Origin: a bacterium
GTDB lineage: Bacteria; Patescibacteriota; Saccharimonadia; Saccharimonadales; UBA4665
Length of the DNA stretch: 11,656 nt
Reading direction: 5' to 3'
Assembly (NCBI GenBank): GCA_029549845.1
Contig: JAKPIL010000030.1
Span: forward strand, 1-11,656
Position 1 is the first letter of the stretch; each line of letters opens with the position of its first letter. The position numbers were made by a program, and so were the translations under genes. Below are positions 1 to 5,322 of the stretch, one piece after another. A model generated the notes under the pieces. The model had not been told where the DNA came from. It did not search any database and saw nothing but the letters and a program-made list of their open reading frames with translations.

Positions 1-78
1 CACGTTCAGGCTGACGCAGGTTGTCGCAACGGTTGGTGCTTTGGCACTAATGACCCAAGCGGTAACGGTCAAACTTGA
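1..78 (+). CDS. C-terminal end of unknown protein (partial)
   Basis: Frame 1 is open from the window edge to TGA at 76-78 and reads HVQADAGCRNGWCFGTNDPS followed by GNGQT. About 16 of 25 codons fit the RNY pattern (GGT, AAC, GAC, GGC, ACT), whereas the competing open frame 2 has about 7, so frame 1 looks like the coding frame. The peptide is rich in Gly, Asn and Cys with one Trp. I do not recognise the family. It lies just upstream of a second copy of the same DNA and of an RT gene, so it could be a target protein of the RT system. Only the tail is visible. Confidence 0.4.
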   Translation, partial: HVQADAGCRNGWCFGTNDPSGNGQT

Positions 79-84
79 ACTTAC
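1..84 (+). repeat. 84-bp direct repeat, copy 1 (gene end)
   Basis: Identical over 84 bp to 310-393. It may extend left of the window. It covers the last 26 codons of a reading frame in frame 1 and ends six bases after that frame's TGA. After position 84 the two copies diverge, although four of the next six bases still match. In a DGR comparison this copy would be the variable repeat. Confidence 0.95.
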
Positions 85-444
85 GCTCACCTTTGGGCTT
101 AAGGTTGCTAGCAGTCAGGTCGAAATATCGGCTACTGTTAAACCTCAAGAAGTAACCACTAAGAATATAAAAGTGTCCAAGGGAGGCAAAGCGGTGAACT
201 TTTCACAACAACTACAGTTTAGCAATCGGGGCAACTCGGCAAAACTGGCGGAGTATGGGTTAAATATGGTACTATATGTTTATAGCAGGTGCTATACAGC
301 CCTACGTCGCACGTTCAGGCTGACGCAGGTTGTCGCAACGGTTGGTGCTTTGGCACTAATGACCCAAGCGGTAACGGTCAAACTTGAACTTACTATCACT
401 CGATAACTGCTATAGGCAAAGCGTTCTATTCTTGAGGGTCAACG
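85..444 (+). other. Region upstream of RT holding template-like repeat
   Basis: This 360-bp stretch separates the unknown gene end from the RT. It contains a weak hairpin just after copy 1 (ACCTT 89-93 pairing with AAGGT 101-105), the palindrome TATAGC-AGGT-GCTATA at 281-296, the second 84-bp repeat at 310-393, and CTGCTATA at 407-414. The last is the reverse complement of TATAGCAG at 281-288, so an 8-bp inverted pair brackets the repeat. Frame 2 is open from the window edge to TAA at 404-406 across both repeats, but its codon pattern is poor and I do not call it a gene. The region is a candidate source of a non-coding template RNA. Confidence 0.45.
310..393 (+). repeat. 84-bp direct repeat, copy 2 (template-like)
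   Basis: Perfect copy of 1-84, ending 51 bp before the RT start codon. Its frame-1 register, including the TGA, is preserved, and the same frame stays open upstream to about 286, just after a TAG at 283-285. No gene start is evident, so the copy appears to be a non-coding duplicate of a gene end, as a DGR template repeat would be. No adenine in the 84 bp differs between the copies, which argues against ongoing adenine mutagenesis in this stretch. Confidence 0.95.
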
Positions 445-1704
445 GTGAAAACAACATTATTAGACGAAATCTCAAACCGTGATAATTTAGTCAAAGCGTG
501 GAAAAGCCTCTCCAAGAGGGCTTTTTCATATGGTCTCGATAAAGTAACTATCGAGGAGTTCGGCAAGAGCCTTGATGGTCAAGTCGACGAGATACAAAAA
601 CAACTAAGCGACCCGAAAACAACCTATAAGTTTGCCGAATTACGACTTTATCTAGCCGACAAAAAAGACGGTGGCTACAGACCAATCAAAATCCCTGCTG
701 TCCGTGATAGGGTTGTCCAAAAAGCGATTTACGACGCTATCTACCCCCACCTAGACAAGAAGTACAAAATTGACAACCCAGCAAGCTACGCTTATATAAA
801 ATCTCGTAAGATAGAGGACGTAGCCTCCAGAATACTCAAGCTCAGGAGCGAGGGTTACAGATACTGCTGTAAGGCTGACGTAGTAAAGTTTTTTGAGAAC
901 GTAAATAAAAAGAAGCTGTTGAAACTTTTAACCGACGCATTGCCCGACACCTCAATAAACGAGCTTGTGCAGGCAGTCATAGCTAATGACATATCAAACG
1001 TTGACTTGCTCTACTACGAGCGAAAAACTGGTAAAGCATATAAGTACGATGCTATAGCTGGTATTGCCCAAGGCAGTCCGCTCTCGCCTATGTTTGCCAA
1101 CCTGTACTTGGCTGATTTTGACGCCTATATGTTGGGTGAGAAGTATCAGATTATACGTTATGCTGACGACATACTTATATTGACCAAAAATAAACAAGAC
1201 GCAATCGAGGCTTACCGTAAGGCTCACGCTTTCCTGAAAAAGATAAAGCTCAACTTGTATCCGCTTAGAGACGACATAGCTGGCGAACTATGGAAAAAGG
1301 ACGGGAAATACTCCTACGCAAGAACACTTCAGGACATCGAATTTTTAGGCTTACGTTTTAGTAGTGGCAAAGTTTACCCAGCTAACTCATCATATAAAAA
1401 CGTAATGAAAGCTATTCACCAAGTTGTCGACAATAGGTCGCTTACCTTGGTTAGAAAAATACAGTCAATAGGTGCTCGTGTGGAGGGTTGGTCTAGTGCT
1501 TTCGCCTATACAACTGAGGAAACGGTTAGATTACAAGGCAATGACAAAAAGCTCAACGATGCACTAGAACGTATGCTTGATAAACATAATTTACAGCGAA
1601 AGAATAAGGGCAAATCTGCCACCAAGACCCTCGGTTTACCTACGTTTCAGTCAGCATTATCTACTGCTAAAGCAAAGCGTAGGTCAAAGGACAAGAAAAA
1701 ATGA
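445..1704 (+). CDS. Free-standing group II-like reverse transcriptase
   Basis: A 419-aa RNA-directed DNA polymerase. In order: N-terminal NLVKAWKSLSK (14-24) resembling the group II intron RT start, DGGYRPIKIPAVRDRVVQKA (75-94, RT2), KADVVKFFENV with catalytic D145 (RT3), QGSPLSPMFANLYL (209-222, RT4), RYADDILIL with catalytic D241/D242 (RT5), LQDIEFLGLRF (RT7), then a short thumb or X-like part with EGWSSAF (347-353) and a very basic tail. There is no HNH domain, and no intron domain V is visible. The GTG start at 445 is chosen because GAGGG at 434-438 sits six bases upstream; the recombinase has the same Shine-Dalgarno. QGSPLSP separates it from DGR enzymes, which carry GxxxSQ. It could be a group II-like or 'unknown group' RT. 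The next gene overlaps it by 4 bp, suggesting a two-gene unit. Confidence 0.9.
   Translation: MKTTLLDEISNRDNLVKAWKSLSKRAFSYGLDKVTIEEFGKSLDGQVDEIQKQLSDPKTTYKFAELRLYLADKKDGGYRPIKIPAVRDRVVQKAIYDAIYPHLDKKYKIDNPASYAYIKSRKIEDVASRILKLRSEGYRYCCKADVVKFFENVNKKKLLKLLTDALPDTSINELVQAVIANDISNVDLLYYERKTGKAYKYDAIAGIAQGSPLSPMFANLYLADFDAYMLGEKYQIIRYADDILILTKNKQDAIEAYRKAHAFLKKIKLNLYPLRDDIAGELWKKDGKYSYARTLQDIEFLGLRFSSGKVYPANSSYKNVMKAIHQVVDNRSLTLVRKIQSIGARVEGWSSAFAYTTEETVRLQGNDKKLNDALERMLDKHNLQRKNKGKSATKTLGLPTFQSALSTAKAKRRSKDKKK
502..526 (+). terminator. Terminator-like hairpin inside the RT 5' coding region
   Basis: AAAAGCCTCT (502-511), loop CCA, then AGAGGGCTTTT (515-525) forms a 10-bp stem with a single bulged G, followed by a T run (522-526). 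This has the form of an intrinsic terminator 57-81 nt into the RT gene. It could end a short upstream transcript containing the 310-393 repeat. It may also be a coincidence of the codons for WKSLSKRAFS. Function is inferred only. Confidence 0.4.
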
Positions 1705-2189
1705 CAGACACTCGCAAACACTGGTTCAACAAGGACGGCTTGGAGATGATAGAACCAGACCCGAGATGGGACAACCCAGATTATGTGCCAATCGAGCAAC
1801 CACGCCCCGATGACATTATTTACAAGCTGGACTATGATAGCGACCTACGCTATCTCAAGCTCAATACTTTTGTCGTCCAGACGTTCCAGTTTGAGAGCCA
1901 CTCGGACAAAGTATTCGGTGAGCTATTTAAGCGGGAGGGAGATACAAAAACAATCACTGTTCATAGCCCCGCCAAAGCCGACGTAATCGTTAACAATATT
2001 GCTATGCCAATAAAGCTACGCAATGCAATGTTTACAACTGGCAGTAAGGGCACTCGGTTGCAGGTGCACACCGTTATTACAAGAGAGCGAGCCAAAAAGT
2101 TTGGTATTAGTGACAAAGAAGTACGAGCTTACATCGACAAGTGCCGAGATACACACTACAAGCTACGAGAGAGCAATAAACGTAAATAA
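1701..2189 (+). CDS. Unknown 162-aa protein coupled to RT
   Basis: The start ATG overlaps the RT stop in ATGA, which points to translational coupling and a shared task. The product has an acidic N-terminal part with WDNPDYVPIEQPRPDD (about 24-39), a middle region of alternating charged and hydrophobic stretches that looks beta-rich, then VIVNNIAMPIKLRNAMFTTG (95-114) and a basic helical C-terminus ending in KLRESNKRK. There is no signal peptide or membrane segment. I do not recognise the family. It does not resemble the roughly 130-residue four-helix Avd accessory protein of DGRs. A nucleic-acid-binding partner of the RT is a guess from position and the basic tail. Confidence 0.75.
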   Translation: MTDTRKHWFNKDGLEMIEPDPRWDNPDYVPIEQPRPDDIIYKLDYDSDLRYLKLNTFVVQTFQFESHSDKVFGELFKREGDTKTITVHSPAKADVIVNNIAMPIKLRNAMFTTGSKGTRLQVHTVITRERAKKFGISDKEVRAYIDKCRDTHYKLRESNKRK

Positions 2190-2218
2190 ACCGCCTCGTT
2201 TCTACGACAGAAAACTCG

Positions 2219-2237
2219 CCATAACTTAGCGTTATGG
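2219..2237 (+). repeat. 7-bp inverted repeat before small ORF
   Basis: CCATAAC-TTAGC-GTTATGG is a perfect 7-bp stem with a 5-base loop. It lies between the RT-coupled gene and the 57-aa ORF, and its right arm overlaps the area where a ribosome would bind for that ORF. No T run follows, so it is not a typical terminator. It could be an operator or a translation-control hairpin. Confidence 0.4.
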
Positions 2238-2238
2238 T

Positions 2239-2412
2239 ATGGCGTCAAAAGAAACAAGCCCTAGCCTAACCGCAAGTAAAGACGAGCTACTTGATGAGCT
2301 GGCAAGCTTTCTCTATGACGCCTACCAAGACCATAAACAGAAAGCCAGTGATAAAATGGAAGTGAGTAAAGGACAAAATGCGGACAATGAGAGCGAGAGT
2401 ACTAACCAATGA
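2239..2412 (+). CDS. Small unknown protein, 57 aa
   Basis: An ATG at 2239 opens a 57-codon frame ending in TGA at 2410-2412. The product is acidic and likely helical (SKDELLDELASFLYDAYQDH), with a polar Asn/Ser/Glu-rich tail. It lies in the 300-bp gap between the RT-coupled gene and the recombinase, on the same strand. No clear Shine-Dalgarno is seen, only the hairpin at 2219-2237. Size and charge would suit a small regulator or a recombination directionality-type factor, but nothing in the sequence shows this. It may be spurious. Confidence 0.4.
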   Translation: MASKETSPSLTASKDELLDELASFLYDAYQDHKQKASDKMEVSKGQNADNESESTNQ

Positions 2413-2423
2413 TTTTTTGATGT

Positions 2424-2480
2424 CAGTAGCTGGCGTCTCTATGCTAGTCCGCAAGCTTGTCCTAGAGACGCCTACTACTG
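2424..2480 (+). repeat. 16-bp inverted repeat upstream of recombinase
   Basis: CAGTAG (2424-2429) + CT + GGCGTCTCTA (2432-2441) pairs with TAGAGACGCC (2463-2472) + TA + CTACTG (2475-2480). This gives 16 paired bases around one 2x2 mismatch, with a 21-base loop. It ends 16 bp before the recombinase ATG and just before its Shine-Dalgarno. No T run follows on the + strand. It could be an operator, a leader RNA hairpin controlling the recombinase, or part of a recombination site, since large serine recombinase attachment sites often lie beside the gene. Confidence 0.6.
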
Positions 2481-2496
2481 GTATTGAGGGTGTGCT

Positions 2497-4068
2497 ATGA
2501 GTGATTTAGCGATTGCTCTATGTCGAGTATCCACCCCAGAACAATTAGCCAACAACAGCTTAAACCGCCAAGATGAGGCTGTAGAAAAATGTGCTAAAGA
2601 GTTGGGTGTAGAGATAGTGCGAAAGTGGTCAGGCGACGTATCCACTAAAAGAGGTAAAAATCTCAAACGTACTGACCTCAAGGAAATGCTAGAAACTTGC
2701 CGAAAGAATAAGCGTATCAAGTATTTGCTCATTGACGAGCCTGACCGTTTTATGCGGTCTATAGACGAGGCTTTCTACTTTGAGGTTGAGTTTAGTAAGC
2801 ACAACGTAAAAGTTTGGTACGCCTCTGACCCAGAACTAAATAGCGACAACCATATGGCAAGGTTTATGCGTTTTCTCAAGTATTTTACTGCCGAGGGCAG
2901 TAACGAGGAGCGTATGAAAAAGTCTGTCTCAGGCGGTCAAAAGTCTTTAAGAGAGGGGCGTTTACCGTCGCACCCCAAGACTGGATACGTAAAAGGACTG
3001 GAAAGAGGCGTGCACGTTCCCGACTGGACTATAGCCAGACCATATCAAAAAGCCTTAAAGATGATAGCCTCGCACAACAAGACGCCGTCTGAAGCCTTGA
3101 AATGGCTCAAAACGACTGAGTTTGGCAAACGTTACCCACGCTACAAAATGGACAAGTTCCGAGTACACGCTTGCGACCCCTACAATTACGGAGCAGTGGA
3201 ACTCAAAGGCAAGCTGAACGTACGCAATGAAAACGGTTTGCACGAGCCACTGATAACCAAAGCTGAGCACGAAGCTATACTCAGAGCTTTTGATAAAAAT
3301 GCCAAAAAACAACAAGGCTACAGACCCGACAAAGACACGAGATACCCAATGACCAATAAAATTACGTGTCTGACTTGTGATATTGCCGAGCGTCATAATC
3401 CGAGATTTTCTAGTGCTCCAATAAGCAACGGGTCTAAAAATCACGGCAAACCTCGTAAAAAGGTCAGCTACTACGAAAAATACAGGTGCAGAACGTGTAA
3501 CCGCTACATAGAGCGTATTGATGTACACGATAGCTTTAGTGAGTTACTGGACAACATCATATTGCCCGAACCAGAGCTAAGAAAGCTCAAGAGAAAGCTA
3601 CTCGCAACCTTTAACAGTAAGCATCACGAAGCCAAGCGAGAGATATCAAGACTAGAGGCTATAAACGCTGATAAGCAACAGGCTATCGCCAACCAAGTAG
3701 TAGCCCTTGCTGACCCACAAAACTCCTTTGTTGCCGAGGAAATACGAAATGTTATAGAAAAGCACAAAATGGAGATTGCCGATAATCAAGAAAAGATAGA
3801 GTTGCTCGGCGAACAGCACGAGAGCGACCTAGCCGAGTTCCTAGACTTTGCCTTTAGTTTCTTGAACGATAAGGGGAGGCGGTACTTTGAGCTTTCGGTG
3901 GCACAAAGGAACTGGTGTACACAAATGCTTTTTACAGGCAAAATCTACGTTACCGAAAACCGAAAAGTGTACACCCAAAATATAAGCCCTATTTTCAGTG
4001 GTGGCGGTAATAAAAAAGACCTTTCAGAAACTGAAAAGTCCTTTTTGGTGCGGGTGAGGGGACTCTAA
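2497..4068 (+). CDS. Large serine recombinase (integrase)
   Basis: A 523-aa site-specific recombinase. The resolvase/invertase domain starts at the N-terminus with LCRVSTPEQ (nucleophile S12, R10), followed by EPDRFMRS (D83, R84, R87, the conserved D-R-x-x-R cluster) and the long helix E about 126-152. A recombinase domain spans roughly 160-275. A zinc ribbon follows with C291-x2-C294 and C331-x2-C334, then a coiled coil at about 355-440. GAGGG at 2486-2490 is six bases before the ATG. The length suits large serine integrases, which perform attP x attB recombination. The gene runs into tRNA-Gly on the opposite strand: about the last 18 residues are encoded by the tRNA terminator and tRNA 3' end. 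The native C-terminus may therefore differ in the excised form. Confidence 0.93.
   Translation: MSDLAIALCRVSTPEQLANNSLNRQDEAVEKCAKELGVEIVRKWSGDVSTKRGKNLKRTDLKEMLETCRKNKRIKYLLIDEPDRFMRSIDEAFYFEVEFSKHNVKVWYASDPELNSDNHMARFMRFLKYFTAEGSNEERMKKSVSGGQKSLREGRLPSHPKTGYVKGLERGVHVPDWTIARPYQKALKMIASHNKTPSEALKWLKTTEFGKRYPRYKMDKFRVHACDPYNYGAVELKGKLNVRNENGLHEPLITKAEHEAILRAFDKNAKKQQGYRPDKDTRYPMTNKITCLTCDIAERHNPRFSSAPISNGSKNHGKPRKKVSYYEKYRCRTCNRYIERIDVHDSFSELLDNIILPEPELRKLKRKLLATFNSKHHEAKREISRLEAINADKQQAIANQVVALADPQNSFVAEEIRNVIEKHKMEIADNQEKIELLGEQHESDLAEFLDFAFSFLNDKGRRYFELSVAQRNWCTQMLFTGKIYVTENRKVYTQNISPIFSGGGNKKDLSETEKSFLVRVRGL
4012..4046 (-). terminator. Intrinsic terminator of tRNA-Gly
   Basis: On the - strand, directly after the encoded CCA, a 16-bp hairpin with two mismatches (arms 4031-4046 and 4012-4027, loop TTT) ends in a six-T run. 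On the + strand the same hairpin is followed by five Ts, so it could work both ways. It lies wholly inside the recombinase reading frame. Confidence 0.75.
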
Positions 4069-4122
4069 CCCCTGGCCTCGTCCTTGGCAAGGACGCGCTC
4101 TAAACAACTGAGCTACACCCGC
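4046..4122 (-). tRNA. tRNA-Gly(GCC)
   Basis: A full cloverleaf on the - strand: acceptor GCGGGTG/CACCCGC, D-arm GCTC...GAGC, anticodon arm CGTCC-TTGCCAA-GGACG with anticodon GCC, T-arm AGGGG-TTAGAGT-CCCCT, and encoded CCA (4046-4048). The discriminator base is A (4049), whereas most bacterial glycine tRNAs have U73. The 3' 23 bases overlap the end of the serine recombinase frame, marking this gene as the probable integration target. Confidence 0.95.
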
Positions 4123-4149
4123 ATATAAAACTGTGAAATGTACTAGGCT

Positions 4150-4178
4150 AGTGTAGCCGTTTGTCCTTGGCCTGGCAA
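4150..4178 (-). promoter_or_regulatory. Promoter of tRNA-Gly
   Basis: On the - strand, TTGCCA (4178-4173), a 17-bp spacer and TACACT (4155-4150) match a sigma-70 promoter. The predicted start near 4143 gives a 5' leader of about 20 nt before the tRNA. Confidence 0.6.
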
Positions 4179-4254
4179 GGTCGGTCACATTCTGCGACCC
4201 CGCAACTTCTGTGTTAGAAAACAAGTTTTCAAGAGAAGATTGCCTTGCGCACTG

Positions 4255-4294
4255 CCGCTGGCAGCGCTCACTCTAAACAATGGTCTACGCCCGC
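4255..4294 (-). pseudogene. Decayed tRNA-Gly 5' half
   Basis: On the - strand this begins GCGGGCGTAG, followed by TTGTTTAGAG, then TGCCAGCGG. It aligns with the 5' half of the intact tRNA-Gly (GCGGGTGTAG, TTGTTTAGAG, TTGCCAAGG) over about 40 bases at roughly 70% identity, in the same orientation. No matching T-arm or 3' acceptor strand follows, so it is a fragment. It may be left from a tandem tRNA duplication or an old integration event. Confidence 0.5.
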
Positions 4295-4363
4295 GTAACA
4301 GGTGAGAATTATAGCGACTTGCCGGTCATCTTGCAAGAGGTGGCGTCAGATTCGGTGCTGCGG

Positions 4364-4369
4364 TATAAT
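4364..4369 (+). promoter_or_regulatory. -10 element of tRNA-Cys promoter
   Basis: A perfect TATAAT lies 11 bp before the tRNA-Cys 5' end. The -35 position (about 4341-4346, TGGCGT) is weak. The promoter probably also drives the downstream deoxyribosyltransferase-like gene. Confidence 0.55.
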
Positions 4370-4380
4370 CTAAGTTGCTT

Positions 4381-4454
4381 GGCGCGTTGGCGGAGCAGTT
4401 ACGCAGAGGTCTGCAAAACCTCGTAGATGGGTGCAACTCCCATACGTGCCTCCA
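4381..4454 (+). tRNA. tRNA-Cys(GCA)
   Basis: Acceptor GGCGCGT/ACGTGCC with one G-T pair, anticodon arm GAGGT-CTGCAAA-ACCTC with anticodon GCA, T-arm ATGGG-TGCAACT-CCCAT, discriminator T (expected for Cys), and encoded CCA. A short T run follows without a hairpin, so readthrough into the next gene, 9 bp away, is likely. Confidence 0.95.
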
Positions 4455-4463
4455 TTTTTGATT

Positions 4464-4862
4464 ATGAAATCAGTTGTTGTTTGTGGCAGTAAAAAATATC
4501 GCAAGGAGATTGCGAAGTTTTGCGCGGAGCTCTCTAGCCTGGGTGTGCTGGTTTTTGAACCGAGTTTTCCTGCGGAAGGGGACGTAGTGGCAGAAACAGA
4601 CACGTTCCATTCAGGCTTTGTAACCAGCAAAGTGTTTAAGGGCCTCACGCTTGAGCATTTTGACTGGATACGGAAGGCAGAGGTTTGCTATGTGTATAAC
4701 AAGGATGATTATGTGGGCGCGAGCGTGACAATGGAGATGGCCTATGCCAGCGCACTCAGTAAGCCTATTTTTGCGCTTAGTCCAAACACTGGTGACCCGT
4801 GCCGCGATGCACTCATAGACAAAGTGATTGCTGAGCCCAAAGACTTAGCCAAACTTCTGTAA
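4464..4862 (+). CDS. Nucleoside 2-deoxyribosyltransferase-like protein
   Basis: A 132-aa protein of the nucleoside 2-deoxyribosyltransferase-like fold. It begins with a beta strand and glycine turn, MKSVVVCGSKKYRKEI. It has a middle segment EVCYVYNKDDYVGASVTMEM (73-92) with the characteristic G-x3-x-MEM-AYA-x2-L-KPI pattern, where E91 matches the usual catalytic glutamate, and ends in a short helix. Family members cleave or transfer deoxyribose on nucleosides, or bind nucleotides; the substrate here cannot be told. The ATG at 4464 is chosen because an upstream in-frame start at 4431 would lie inside tRNA-Cys. No Shine-Dalgarno is seen. Transcription probably comes from the tRNA-Cys promoter. 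It is outside the mobile element. Confidence 0.7.
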   Translation: MKSVVVCGSKKYRKEIAKFCAELSSLGVLVFEPSFPAEGDVVAETDTFHSGFVTSKVFKGLTLEHFDWIRKAEVCYVYNKDDYVGASVTMEMAYASALSKPIFALSPNTGDPCRDALIDKVIAEPKDLAKLL

Positions 4863-4900
4863 AATACAGACTCCCGCACCTACCTCGACACTTTCTCCCT

Positions 4901-4927
4901 GTCATCTTGAGCACGGTCGAATGATCT
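4901..4927 (+). repeat. REP-like palindromic repeat, copy 1
   Basis: Starts GTCATCTTGAGCACGG and ends GATCT. It is a degenerate member of the family with consensus GTCATCCTGAGCGAAGTC...GGATCT seen at 5296-5322. Confidence 0.6.
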
Positions 4928-4945
4928 CCCCGCAACCCTACTGCT

Positions 4946-4972
4946 GTCATCTCGACCGCAGTGGAGAGATCT
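4946..4972 (+). repeat. REP-like palindromic repeat, copy 2
   Basis: GTCATCTCGACCGCAGTGG...GATCT, with ATCTC/GAGAT arms. Same length and ends as the other copies. It begins the first compound repeat unit. Confidence 0.65.
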
Positions 4973-5122
4973 CCCTGTTCTCGTCTTTAACCTCATTTCC
5001 AGGTGGCAGTTCTCGGACTGCCAGCCTCAGGAGAATGCGGGGTTTCGCCCCCGCCCGGCGAGAACCTTTTTTGGTGGCAAAAAAGTTTCATAAAAAAGCC
5101 AGGCACATCTCCAGCTTCTCTG

Positions 5123-5201
5123 TGACTGTTGTGATAAGGCACAATGCAAAAACACTGCCACGTCGCATTTTTGCATTCATTGTGCTTACTCACAACAGTC
5201 A
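5123..5201 (+). repeat. Long imperfect hairpin of about 30 bp
   Basis: The left arm (5123-5152) begins TGACTGTTGTGA and ends CACAATGCAAAAA. The right arm (5168-5201) is its reverse complement apart from a few small gaps (TTTTTGCAT ... TCACAACAGTCA). The loop is 15 bases. It lies in the part of unit A that unit B lacks, so it may be an inserted MITE-like or structured-RNA element. Confidence 0.7.
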
Positions 5202-5295
5202 TGCCGGGAACCTTCCGCAGTGCCGCATCTAGCTAAGTCGCTGACGCGACGGATTACTAGCGGCCTGCGGCCGCGCCATCAACAATCCGCTCGTT

Positions 5296-5322
5296 GTCAT
5301 CCTGAGCGAAGTCGAAGGATCT
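5296..5322 (+). repeat. REP-like palindromic repeat, copy 3
   Basis: GTCATCCTGAGCGAAGTCG followed by AAGGATCT, with ATCCT/AGGAT arms. This is the form closest to the repeat that recurs in many bacterial genomes. It begins compound unit B. Confidence 0.75.

Larger units (their letters stand above)
1..4068 (+). mobile_element. Integrative element at tRNA-Gly (right part)
   Basis: A run of same-strand genes (RT, two unknown ORFs, large serine recombinase) ends exactly in the 3' end of a tRNA-Gly gene, a classic integration target. The recombinase reads convergently into the tRNA. Base composition looks more A+T-rich and ATA/AAA-richer than the host genes to the right (judged by eye). No second tRNA-Gly 3' fragment is visible inside the window, so the left attachment site must lie beyond position 1. 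The exact right boundary is unknown; the terminator and tRNA (4012-4122) may already be host DNA. The element call is inference from context. Confidence 0.6.
4946..5274 (+). repeat. Compound repeat unit A (with insertion)
   Basis: Block order: REP-like repeat, CATTT(C/G)CAG...TTCTCG block near 4994-5015, then CTTCCGCA, then GTCGCTGACGCGACGGA + ACTAGCGGCC + GGCCGC (5237-5274). Unit B (5296-5477) has the same blocks in the same order. Unit A carries roughly 150 bp more, including the long hairpin at 5123-5201. Confidence 0.6.

Noticed and set aside
1..84. CRISPR repeat
   Set aside because: Only two copies, 84 bp long and 225 bp apart, with a coding register; not an array.
281..444. Retron msr/msd
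   Set aside because: No convincing msr-type stem-loops with a branching guanosine, and the RT tail and motifs look group II-like.
445..1704. Calling the RT a canonical DGR reverse transcriptase (with VR/TR features)
   Set aside because: Motif 4 is QGSPLSP instead of GxxxSQ, no Avd-like gene is present, and the repeats show no A-specific differences. The layout is reported as DGR-like only.
445..2189. Mobile group II intron
   Set aside because: No domain V-type sequence is seen after the RT, which is overlapped by another gene, and no HNH domain is present in the RT.
3055..3528. 157-codon open frame on the - strand inside the recombinase
   Set aside because: It lies opposite a conserved recombinase domain and zinc ribbon; no start signal.
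4156..4180. Second tRNA fragment around CCTTGCCAGGCCAAGG (- strand)
   Set aside because: The match to the tRNA-Gly anticodon arm is short, and the bases are better explained as the -35 and spacer of the tRNA-Gly promoter.
4921..5232. 103-codon open frame in the intergenic region
   Set aside because: It is read through REP-like repeats and hairpins (CHLDRSGEIS-type peptide) and has no Shine-Dalgarno or family resemblance.
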